From JADJQU01 sp035490315 (lineage in GTDB: Bacteria > Planctomycetota > UBA1135 > GCA-002686595): a stretch of 46,636 nucleotides of DNA. The translations under genes and the position numbers were made by a program. The notes beneath the pieces were generated by a model. That model made no database searches. It saw only the letters and a program-made list of their open reading frames with translations, and was not told the DNA's origin. Positions 1 through 7,457 of this stretch are shown piece after piece. The stretch is from NCBI GenBank assembly GCA_035490315.1, contig DATHET010000052.1:1-46636 (forward strand), in the 5' to 3' direction. Positions within the stretch are counted from its first letter, which is position 1; every line of letters starts with the position of its first letter.

Positions 1-1
1 C

Positions 2-631
2 GGCACGCTGATCTTGCTCGAGGAATTGAAGCAGCGGCCGAAGACGCGCTTCGTGTTCGCGTCGAGCTCCAGCGTCTACGGCAGCAACGAGAAAGTCCCG
101 TTCCGCGAGGACGACGACATCCACCATCCCGTGTCGCCCTACGCGGCGACCAAAAGGGCGGGGGAGCTGCTCGCCTACACCTACCACCACCTCTACGGGA
201 TTCCGACCTCCTGCCTGCGCTTCTTCACGGTCTACGGACCTCGCCAGCGGCCCGAGATGGCGATCGCGAAGTTCACCGCTTCGATCATGGCCGACCGCAA
301 GATCCCGTTCTTCGGCGACGGCTCGACGCGCCGCGATTACACCTACATCGACGACATCGTCGACGGCGTGGTGCGCTCGCTCGACCGCTGCGCGGGCTAC
401 GAGATCTACAACCTCGGCGAGTCGGCTACCACGACGCTGAGCGAGCTCGTGCAGCTGATCGGCGAAGCCCTGGGCAAGCAGCCGCTCCTCGACCGCCAGC
501 CGCTGCAACCGGGGGACGTGCTGGTCACCTACGCCGACATCTCCAAGGCGAGAGAAAGGCTGGGCTACGCTCCGAGCACCAGCGTGGCCGAGGGCTTGCG
601 CCGCTACGTCGCCTGGTTCCGCCAGCGCTGA
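2..631 (+). CDS. NAD-dependent sugar epimerase, UDP-glucuronate 4-epimerase type (5' truncated)
   Basis: C-terminal part of an extended short-chain dehydrogenase/reductase. The frame is open to the left window edge, so the N-terminal Rossmann glycine motif lies outside. Visible: the SSSSVYG strand, the catalytic Tyr-xxx-Lys as YAATK, and the substrate-domain sequence RFFTVYGPRQRPEMA followed by RRDYTYIDD. This pattern is typical of UDP-glucuronate/UDP-glucose 4-epimerases that supply UDP-galacturonate or UDP-galactose for capsule or EPS. It lies 114 bp before rmlA, so it probably belongs to the nucleotide-sugar supply of the locus. Family assignment is firm; the exact substrate (UDP-GlcA, UDP-Glc or UDP-GlcNAc) cannot be fixed from sequence. 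Confidence 0.85.
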   Translation, partial: GTLILLEELKQRPKTRFVFASSSSVYGSNEKVPFREDDDIHHPVSPYAATKRAGELLAYTYHHLYGIPTSCLRFFTVYGPRQRPEMAIAKFTASIMADRKIPFFGDGSTRRDYTYIDDIVDGVVRSLDRCAGYEIYNLGESATTTLSELVQLIGEALGKQPLLDRQPLQPGDVLVTYADISKARERLGYAPSTSVAEGLRRYVAWFRQR

Positions 632-656
632 ATCGACCGAGCGTCCTCACGACTCG

Positions 657-686
657 TTGCCGCCGCCGCAGTGTCCGGGATACACT
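657..686 (+). promoter_or_regulatory. candidate housekeeping promoter upstream of rmlA
   Basis: TTGCCG at 657-662, an 18-nt spacer, then TACACT at 681-686, about 60 bp before the rmlA ATG. It lies in the 114-bp gap after the epimerase gene and resembles a sigma-70-type -35/-10 pair. The claim rests on sequence resemblance only. Confidence 0.3.
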
Positions 687-745
687 GCTCTGCTCGACAT
701 CCGACGCCCTCTTCCGCGCGATCCCACCACCCCCACACTCTGCCC

Positions 746-1492
746 ATGAAAGGCGTGATTCTCGCCGGAGGTCTCGGCAGCCGGCTGTACCCGCTGACCA
801 AGATCACCAACAAGCACCTGCTGCCGGTGTACGACCGGCCGATGATCTACTACCCGATCCAGGCGATGGTGAACGCCGGGATCACCGACATCATGATCGT
901 CACTGGCGGGCGCAAGTCGGGCGATTTCCTGTCGCTGCTCGGCAATGGCGCGGATTTCGGGCTCAAGCACCTCAACTACACCTACCAGCAGGGCGAGGGC
1001 GGCATCGCCGAGGCCCTGGGGCTCGCGGAGCACTGGGCCAGCGGCGACAGCCTGTGCGTGATCCTCGGGGACAACATCATCCAGTACAACGTGGCCAAGG
1101 CCGTCGCCGATTTCCGCGCCCAGGGCCGCGGGGCGAAGATCATCCTGCGCGAGGTCCACGATCCGGAGCGCTTCGGCGTGGCCGAGATCCAGGGCGGCAA
1201 GGTGATCGGGATCGTGGAGAAGCCCAAGGCGCCGAAATCCAATCTGGCGGTGATCGGCATCTACCTCTACGACCCGCGCGTGTTCCAGATCATCAAGACG
1301 CTCAAGCCCTCCGACCGCGGCGAGCTCGAGATCACCGACGTCAACAACTGGTTCATCCAGGACGGATCGATGAGCTACGAGGTGCTGCCCGGCTGGTGGA
1401 CCGACGCAGGCACCTTCGAATCGCTGCACCGCGCGAGCACGCTGGTCAAGGAAGGCGGCGCGAACCTGATGGACGTTCCCGCGACGCGCTGA
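746..1492 (+). CDS. rmlA: glucose-1-phosphate thymidylyltransferase, short form
   Basis: Makes dTDP-glucose from dTTP and glucose-1-phosphate, the first step of dTDP-rhamnose synthesis in the cytoplasm. The N-terminus MKGVILAGGLGSRLYPLT is the nucleotidyltransferase signature, followed by a conserved Lys and LLPVYDRPMIYYP; later come GDNII and a WTDAGTFESL metal/substrate segment. At 248 residues it is shorter than the roughly 290-residue RmlA of enterics and Pseudomonas: it stops soon after the catalytic core and lacks most of the C-terminal helical region that forms the allosteric site. ATG 746 is chosen because the family N-terminus begins exactly there. It is followed 16 bp later by rmlD. 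Other sugar-1-phosphate nucleotidyltransferases are possible, but rmlD and rmlB support RmlA. Confidence 0.85.
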   Translation: MKGVILAGGLGSRLYPLTKITNKHLLPVYDRPMIYYPIQAMVNAGITDIMIVTGGRKSGDFLSLLGNGADFGLKHLNYTYQQGEGGIAEALGLAEHWASGDSLCVILGDNIIQYNVAKAVADFRAQGRGAKIILREVHDPERFGVAEIQGGKVIGIVEKPKAPKSNLAVIGIYLYDPRVFQIIKTLKPSDRGELEITDVNNWFIQDGSMSYEVLPGWWTDAGTFESLHRASTLVKEGGANLMDVPATR

Positions 1493-1508
1493 AAGCGACG
1501 CGACCTCC

Positions 1509-2399
1509 GTGACTCGAGCCCCGCGTCGGATCCTGATCACCGGTGCCGCCGGCATGCTGGGCCAGCAGCTCTTCGCCGATGCTCCGCGCGACGCGCTCCT
1601 GGTCGGGACCGATCTCATGGCGCAGGCGAGTCTCGCCGCTCCGGGCGTCGACCTTGCGGACGAAGCGCGCGTCGCCGAGCTGTGGAAAGACCATGGTCCC
1701 TTCGACGCGGTGATCCACACCGCGGCCTACACCGCCGTCGACCTGGCCGAGACCAACGCCGCGCTCGCGCGCCGCGCCAATGTCGAGGCCAGCGCCGTGC
1801 TCGCGAGGCGCTGCGCGCTCGAGGGCGCGCGGCTCGTGGCGGTCTCGACCGACTTCGTGTTCGACGGCGAGAGCGCGCGGCCTTACCGCGAGGACGATGC
1901 GACGCGGCCCTTGTCGGTGTACGGCGCGACCAAGCTCGAAGGCGAGCGCGCGGCCTTCGCGGAGCACGCGCAGGGCACGCTGATCGCGCGCACCCAGTGG
2001 CTCTACGGTCCGCGCGGCAAGCACTTCCCGCGCACGATCGCGAATGCCGCGCGCGAAAAAGGCCGGCTCAAGGTAGTCGACGACCAGCGCGGATCGCCGA
2101 CGACCACTCTCGCCCTGTCGCCGGCCCTGTGGGATCTCACGCAGCGCGGCGAGCCCGGCCTCTACCACGCCGCCTGCGAGGGCGAATGTTCCTGGTTCGA
2201 GTTCACACGCGCGATCCTCGACGAGCTCGAGCTGCGCTCGGTGGTCCTCGAGCCCTGCGCCACCAGCGAATTCCCGCGGCCTGCGAAACGACCTGCGTAT
2301 TCCGTGCTCGATTCGAGCAAACTCACCCGCCTGCGCGGCCGCTCGCTCGGCCAGTGGCGCGAGGCACTCACCGCTTACCTCGCGCTCGAACCTCTATGA
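1509..2399 (+). CDS. rmlD: dTDP-4-dehydrorhamnose reductase
   Basis: Last enzyme of dTDP-L-rhamnose synthesis; reduces the 4-keto group with NAD(P)H. The 296-residue SDR protein has the Rossmann motif GAAGMLG, the strand AVIHTAAYTAVDLAE, VSTDFVFDG, the catalytic YGATK and TQWLYG, all typical of RmlD. The start is GTG. The stop overlaps the rmlB start as ATGA, indicating translational coupling. The usual partner RmlC (3,5-epimerase) is not encoded in this window, so it must lie elsewhere or be replaced. Confidence 0.9.
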   Translation: MTRAPRRILITGAAGMLGQQLFADAPRDALLVGTDLMAQASLAAPGVDLADEARVAELWKDHGPFDAVIHTAAYTAVDLAETNAALARRANVEASAVLARRCALEGARLVAVSTDFVFDGESARPYREDDATRPLSVYGATKLEGERAAFAEHAQGTLIARTQWLYGPRGKHFPRTIANAAREKGRLKVVDDQRGSPTTTLALSPALWDLTQRGEPGLYHAACEGECSWFEFTRAILDELELRSVVLEPCATSEFPRPAKRPAYSVLDSSKLTRLRGRSLGQWREALTAYLALEPL

Positions 2400-3415
2400 G
2401 CTCTTCCGTCCTCGTCACCGGCGGCGCCGGCTTCATCGGCTCGAACTTCATCCACCTGCTCGCGCGCACGCGCAAGGACTGGCAGGTGGTCAACCTCGAC
2501 GCGCTGACCTACGCGGGCAACCTCGAGAATCTGACCGAGATCGAGAAGCTTCCGAACTACACCTTCGTCCACGGCGACATCCGCCGACCAGGCGACGTGG
2601 CGCGCGCCTTCGACGCCTGCAAGTCGGATGCCGTTTCCGTGGTGCACTTCGCGGCCGAGAGTCACGTCGACCGCTCGATCGAATCCGGCCTGCCCTTCGT
2701 CGAGACCAACGTGCTCGGCACCCAGGTGCTGCTCGATCAATCCCGCGCGCGCAAGGTCGCGCGCTTCGTGCACGTCTCGACCGACGAGGTCTACGGCTCG
2801 CTGGGGGAGCAGGGTTTCTTCACGGAGACGACTCCGCTCGAGCCCAACTCGCCCTACTCGGCGAGCAAGGCGGCGAGTGACATGCTGGTGCGCGCCGCCG
2901 TGCACACCCACGGCTTCCCGGCGCTGACCACGCGCTGCTCGAACAACTACGGGCCTTACCAGTTTCCCGAGAAGCTGATCCCGCTGATGATCGCCAACGC
3001 GAGCGAGGACAAGCAGGTGCCGGTCTACGGCGACGGCATGAACGTGCGCGACTGGCTGTACGTCGAGGACCATTGCGAAGCGATCCTCGCCGTGCTCGAG
3101 CGCGGCCGGATCGGCGAGGTCTACAACATCGGCGGCCACAACGAGTTCCCGAATCTCGAGATCGTGCGCCGCGTGCTGCGCGAGCTCGGCAAGCCCGAGA
3201 GCCTGATCCGCTACGTCAAGGACAGGCCGGGTCACGACCGCCGCTACGCCATCGACGCGGGCAAGATCGAGCGCGAGCTCGGCTGGCGTCCGCGTCTCAC
3301 CTTCGAGGTGGCACTGCCGCTGACCGTCCGCTGGTATCAATCGCAAGGTGAGTGGCTACAAAGAGTTAGGAACGGTGCTTACCGGGACTACTACGCCCGG
3401 CAATACGGTTCTTGA
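2396..3415 (+). CDS. rmlB: dTDP-glucose 4,6-dehydratase
   Basis: Converts dTDP-glucose to dTDP-4-keto-6-deoxyglucose with bound NAD. The 339-residue protein opens with VTGGAGFIGSNFIHLL, then shows the LDALTYAGNLENL signature, HFAAESHVDRSI, VSTDEVYGSL and the catalytic YSASKAASD. It also has the RmlB-specific RCSNNYGPYQFPEKLIPLMI and RDWLYVEDHCEAI. Length is normal for the family. ATG 2396 overlaps the rmlD stop by 4 bp. This is the most secure nucleotide-sugar call here. It implies a dTDP-linked deoxysugar, most simply rhamnose, in the exported polymer. Confidence 0.95.
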   Translation: MSSSVLVTGGAGFIGSNFIHLLARTRKDWQVVNLDALTYAGNLENLTEIEKLPNYTFVHGDIRRPGDVARAFDACKSDAVSVVHFAAESHVDRSIESGLPFVETNVLGTQVLLDQSRARKVARFVHVSTDEVYGSLGEQGFFTETTPLEPNSPYSASKAASDMLVRAAVHTHGFPALTTRCSNNYGPYQFPEKLIPLMIANASEDKQVPVYGDGMNVRDWLYVEDHCEAILAVLERGRIGEVYNIGGHNEFPNLEIVRRVLRELGKPESLIRYVKDRPGHDRRYAIDAGKIERELGWRPRLTFEVALPLTVRWYQSQGEWLQRVRNGAYRDYYARQYGS

Positions 3416-3512
3416 CCGAACTATCAACCTGCTGCGTGATCTGACCGATCCTAGGAGCGCCCGCGGCGGGCTCCAGAGCGCTCTTGGAGTCCCCTCATCC
3501 CCTTCTGTCCCC

Positions 3513-4301
3513 ATGACCTCTACGCTTTATCGCACGAAGCTCTCCGTCGCGCTCGTACTGCTTGCGTGCATGGTCGTCTGCCTCGGCGGATGCTCCAGCA
3601 CGTCACCGGACAAGCGACTGTTGCAGTACCTGAATCAGGAGGGTTTCGGCAACCGCTACACGGGGAATCCGGAAGAGGACAACTACATCACGATCGACGA
3701 CACGCTCGAGATCACCGACAGCTACCACCCGGATGAATTGACGCTGACGGGCCTGGTCGTCGACATCGACGGCACGGTGGTGTTGCCGGAGCTCGGCGCG
3801 GTGTTCGTCGCCGGACAGACGCGCAGCGAGCTCGAAGCCTACCTGCTCGAGAAGTACTCGCCGTACTACACCAAGCTCGACGTCAAGGTGAAGATCCACA
3901 CCAAGGGCAAGGTGTACTTCATCTTCGGCGAAGTCGGCGCGCAGGGCGCGCAGCCGTTCAAGGGCGACCTGACCGTCTTCGAGGCCGTGATGTCCGCGCA
4001 ACCCGATGCGCGCACGGCCAACCTCGGACGCGTGCAGGTGATCCGTCCCGATCCGCGCGACGGCTTCTCGATCTTCGTGAACATCGACGACATGTTCCAG
4101 CACGACTCGACGTCGAACATCCACATCCAGGAGCGCGACATCGTCTACGTCCCGCCGACCATGGTCGCGGAGTTCGGCTACTTCCTTTCCGCGATGATCT
4201 TCCCGATCACGCAGGTGCTCAACGACCTGCGCGGATCGCTGTTCATCTTCGGCTACGGCGGGCGCGGCAACAATCGCCGCGGCGGCGGCACGGTCTTCTA
4301 G
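3513..4301 (+). CDS. polysaccharide export outer-membrane lipoprotein (Wza/GumB type)
   Basis: 262 residues. ATG 3513 gives a clean lipoprotein signal: hydrophobic residues 10-24 then the lipobox LGGC with Cys27. A Poly_export domain follows (about residues 57-125, including DGTVVLPELGAVFVAGQT), then an SLBB-like segment (FGEVGAQGAQPF) and a glycine/arginine-rich tail. Such proteins form the outer-membrane channel for capsule or EPS, working with the inner-membrane chain-length protein encoded next. The 97 bp before it contain short GC-rich inverted repeats (for example AGAGCGCTCT) but no clear promoter. Confidence 0.88.
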   Translation: MTSTLYRTKLSVALVLLACMVVCLGGCSSTSPDKRLLQYLNQEGFGNRYTGNPEEDNYITIDDTLEITDSYHPDELTLTGLVVDIDGTVVLPELGAVFVAGQTRSELEAYLLEKYSPYYTKLDVKVKIHTKGKVYFIFGEVGAQGAQPFKGDLTVFEAVMSAQPDARTANLGRVQVIRPDPRDGFSIFVNIDDMFQHDSTSNIHIQERDIVYVPPTMVAEFGYFLSAMIFPITQVLNDLRGSLFIFGYGGRGNNRRGGGTVF

Positions 4302-4323
4302 GTCCACACAACACACTCACTCC

Positions 4324-6003
4324 GTGGCCCTGCAAAGCCAATCCTCCAGTCCCGTCTCCGAATTCGGCGCCCTCATCCGGCGCCGGTTGTGGAACATCCT
4401 CCTGCCCTTCGCCTTCATCACGGCGCTGGGCGTGATGATCGCGGAGCTGATGCCCAAGACCTACCTGGTCATGACGGTCATCAAGCTGCCCGAAGTCGGG
4501 ATGGTCGGCACGGGGAGCACGATCCAACGCGACGCCGGCTCGGCGCAGAACGACATGAAGGCCGAGCCGCTGGTCCGCTCGGTCATCGAGTCGCAGGAAT
4601 GGTCGGACTTCGTCGGTCTCACCGAGAAGGAAAAGGTCGACTACGTCAAGCGCGTGATCAGCAACCTGACCGTGCAAGTCAAGGCGCCGGGCAAGGGCAT
4701 CGGCGGGTCGAACTACATCAACGTCTCCTACACCGATGCCGACGGCGTGCGCGCCGAGCGCTTCGTGAACACCCTGCGTGAGCGTTACGTCGACGGCGTG
4801 GTCGCCGCGGTGCGCGAGGAGGCTAGAGCCACGCGCGACGTGCTCAAGGACCTGAAAGAGGAGCACTACAACGCCTACAAGGAGGCCGAGAAGGCACGCT
4901 CGGACCTCGCCAAGCGCCAGGGAGTGTCGGCGACCCAGCCCGCACCCAACTCGGGCCAGGCGCGCGGCGAGGACCCGGTCTACTCACGTCTGACCCAGAG
5001 CGAGATCGACTTCGCGAAGGCGGAGACGGACCTCGACGCGGAGCGGGCCAAGCTCGAGGTCACGGAGGCGCTGCTCGCCAACGAGCCGGAATCGATCCTC
5101 GAGAGCGAGGCCGCCGCGGCCGTCAAAGCGGCGGGTACCAACGGCGCCAAGGCTCCGGTCGTCGACGACGTGGACAAGCAGATCCGCGACCTGGAGATGC
5201 TGATCAGCGACCAGCGGGAAAAGCAGAAGGAATACCGACCGCCGAATCGCCGCTACCAGCTCATCGACGAAGACGTCATCAAGCTCGAAGCCAAGATCGC
5301 TATCCTCAAGGGGGAGGAGACCGGCGGTACGAAATCGCGCTCGCAGAAGTTCGTCCCCAATCCTGTCCGCGCGCAGCTCGAGCAGGATATCCGGGACTCG
5401 AAGCAGAAGATCGCCGGCCTGACGAGCACCAAGAGCAACTTGGCCAGCTCGATCACGACGCTGCGCATGGAGAGCCAGCAGCGGGCGGACGTCTACACTC
5501 AGCTCAACTACTTGACCGCTGACGTCCAGCGCGCCGACGAGAACTTCCGGATCACCGAAACCCGCTGGATGGAGGAGTGCACACGGGTCACGATTCTCGA
5601 AGGCCCTCAGGCCAATCCCTTTGAGCTGATCGAAGCCGCCAAGGCCTCGGACATCCCGACCGCGCCCAACGTGCCTGTGTTCATCGCGATCTCGGCCTTC
5701 CTGGGACTGGCGGTCGGCATCGGCTCCGCGGTGGCCGGCGAGTTCCTGCGCAACGGCTTCAAGGGCATCCCCGACCTGACCCGCGGAATCGCTGTCCCGG
5801 TGCTCGGGGCCGTCAACCTGATCATGACCCGCGAGCAGAAGCGGCGCAACCTGATCCGCCACGCGATGATCGCCGGCTCGAGCGCCGTGATCGTGAGCGC
5901 GATCCTGTGGATCACCTGGGCCTGGCAGCACGACAGCCCGCGCCTGCTCGGCCCCGGGCTCACCCAGCTCATCGACGATGTGCGCAAGTGGTTCCGTCCG
6001 TAG
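4324..6003 (+). CDS. polysaccharide chain-length determinant (Wzz/GumC-like), no kinase domain
   Basis: 559 residues with a GTG start. A Wzz-type N-terminus has a membrane segment at about 22-41. It is followed by a long periplasmic, Lys/Glu-rich coiled-coil region (about 150-430, for example RDVLKDLKEEHYNAYKEAEK) and a second membrane segment near residues 455-480. A further hydrophobic helix lies near the C-terminus (HAMIAGSSAVIVSAILWITW). There is no tyrosine-kinase domain. It would span the inner membrane and periplasm and set polymer length together with the export lipoprotein 22 bp upstream. In XrtA-type loci a protein of this class sits in the same place. The third C-terminal hydrophobic segment is a little unusual. 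Confidence 0.82.
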   Translation: MALQSQSSSPVSEFGALIRRRLWNILLPFAFITALGVMIAELMPKTYLVMTVIKLPEVGMVGTGSTIQRDAGSAQNDMKAEPLVRSVIESQEWSDFVGLTEKEKVDYVKRVISNLTVQVKAPGKGIGGSNYINVSYTDADGVRAERFVNTLRERYVDGVVAAVREEARATRDVLKDLKEEHYNAYKEAEKARSDLAKRQGVSATQPAPNSGQARGEDPVYSRLTQSEIDFAKAETDLDAERAKLEVTEALLANEPESILESEAAAAVKAAGTNGAKAPVVDDVDKQIRDLEMLISDQREKQKEYRPPNRRYQLIDEDVIKLEAKIAILKGEETGGTKSRSQKFVPNPVRAQLEQDIRDSKQKIAGLTSTKSNLASSITTLRMESQQRADVYTQLNYLTADVQRADENFRITETRWMEECTRVTILEGPQANPFELIEAAKASDIPTAPNVPVFIAISAFLGLAVGIGSAVAGEFLRNGFKGIPDLTRGIAVPVLGAVNLIMTREQKRRNLIRHAMIAGSSAVIVSAILWITWAWQHDSPRLLGPGLTQLIDDVRKWFRP

Positions 6004-6067
6004 GCCGGCCCCGTCGCGCCTGCGCGCGCTGAGCGCGAGCGGATCGCCGCGCCTTCAGAGCTAGCCA

Positions 6068-7441
6068 ATGCGCGACGTCATTTTCGCGATCATCATGCTC
6101 TCGCTGGTGCCGATCTGCTATCGGCGCCCGTTCATCGGCCTGTTGACCTTTTCCTGGCTCGCGTACATGCGCACCCAGGACCTGTGCTGGGGTTTCGCGC
6201 GCGAGCAGCGCTGGTCCTTCCTGATCGCGATCGTGACCATGCTCGGCTACTCGGCCCTGCGGCCCGAGCTGTGGTTCCGGCGCAATTTCCGCTGCTATCT
6301 CATGATGACCCTGGTGGTCCTGGTGACCATCGGGATCCTGATCGCGAACATGTGGACCGCGACTCAGGTCGATCGCTGGGTCGAGTTCACGAAGATCATC
6401 GCCGTCGCCCTGTTCACGACCGCGGTGGTCCAGACCGCGGCGCAGTTGCGCGTGATCCTGTGGGTGATCGCCCTGTCCCTGGGTTTCTACGGAGTCAAGG
6501 ACGGCCTGGTCGGCGTGCTGTCCGGCATGCGCGCGGAAATCCTGGTCGGCCCCGGCGGGATGCTCGCGGACAACAACGACTTCGCCCTGGCGATGGTCAT
6601 GTCCTTGCCGATGCTGTTCCTGATCGGCCGCTCCGAAGCGAACAAGACCCTGCGCCGCGGCGTCCTGTACTTCATCACGCCCTTGACGGTGTTGACCGTC
6701 ATGATGACCCACTCGCGCGGCGGCTTCCTGGCCATGGCCGCGGCCTTCTCGGTGCTCGTCTGGCGCTCGAGGAATCGTGTCGCGGGATTCTCGATCGGCG
6801 CCCTGGTGATCCTGTGCGCCCTGCTCGTCGCGCCGAAGTCCTACATCGAGCGCGTCGAGTCGATCCAGAATTACGAGGCCGACGGCTCGGCGATGGGGCG
6901 TCTCGCCGCCTGGCGGACCGCGATCAACATGGCCGAGGCCAATCCCGTGTTCGGGGTCGGCCTGACCTTGTTCATGCGCAACTACGCCACGTACAAATCG
7001 GGCGAGAAGAACGAGGGCGTGCGCGTCGCGCACAACAGCTATCTGCAGATCTGGGCCGAGTGCGGCACCCTGGCGCTCGGCACCTATCTCTTGATGATGG
7101 TCCTGACCCTGGTCGGCTTGTGGCGCATCCAGCGCAAGGCGCGACAGCGATACTTCACCAGCTGGATCACCAATTACGCCGTGATGTTCGAGGCCACCTG
7201 GGTCGCGTTCATCGTCGGCTCGACCTTCTTGAACCGCGCCCACTTCGACCTGGCTTACCACTGGATCGCGCTGGTGATCGCTTTCGAGTACATCGCCGAC
7301 CGCGAGATGGAGGACACCACCGCCTATCCGCGGCGCATGGGGCCTGGACTGGGTGAGTTGCGGCCGGTGGAGGAGCGCGGTTTCGCGAAGCGCTTCGGGC
7401 GGATGGGCCCGGGACGTCCCGCGATTCAAGGCGGCGCCTGA
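6068..7441 (+). CDS. O-antigen ligase/polymerase family membrane protein, XrtA-associated O-glycosylation ligase type
   Basis: 457-residue polytopic membrane protein. The N-terminus MRDVIFAIIMLSLVPICYRR, then LAYMRTQDLCWGFA, matches from memory the exosortase A-associated 'putative O-glycosylation ligase' subfamily. Wzy_C/WaaL hallmarks are MTHSRGGFLAM and, in a large periplasmic loop, VAHNSYLQIWAECG, whose His is the family's conserved candidate catalytic residue. It probably polymerises repeat units or transfers polymer onto an acceptor. The C-terminal 40 residues are polar and Arg-rich. ATG 6068 follows a 64-bp gap after the chain-length gene. Confidence 0.83.
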   Translation: MRDVIFAIIMLSLVPICYRRPFIGLLTFSWLAYMRTQDLCWGFAREQRWSFLIAIVTMLGYSALRPELWFRRNFRCYLMMTLVVLVTIGILIANMWTATQVDRWVEFTKIIAVALFTTAVVQTAAQLRVILWVIALSLGFYGVKDGLVGVLSGMRAEILVGPGGMLADNNDFALAMVMSLPMLFLIGRSEANKTLRRGVLYFITPLTVLTVMMTHSRGGFLAMAAAFSVLVWRSRNRVAGFSIGALVILCALLVAPKSYIERVESIQNYEADGSAMGRLAAWRTAINMAEANPVFGVGLTLFMRNYATYKSGEKNEGVRVAHNSYLQIWAECGTLALGTYLLMMVLTLVGLWRIQRKARQRYFTSWITNYAVMFEATWVAFIVGSTFLNRAHFDLAYHWIALVIAFEYIADREMEDTTAYPRRMGPGLGELRPVEERGFAKRFGRMGPGRPAIQGGA

Positions 7442-7457
7442 GCGCGCGGCCAGGACC

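Noticed and set aside
3348..3512. Extended start for the export lipoprotein overlapping rmlB
   Set aside because: It would bury the signal peptide and lipobox; ATG 3513 gives a standard lipoprotein N-terminus.
7353..7457. N-terminal extension of the amidotransferase upstream of ATG 7458
   Set aside because: Class II amidotransferases need Cys at position 2 after Met; only ATG 7458 gives MCGLCG, and the extension overlaps the ligase 3' end.
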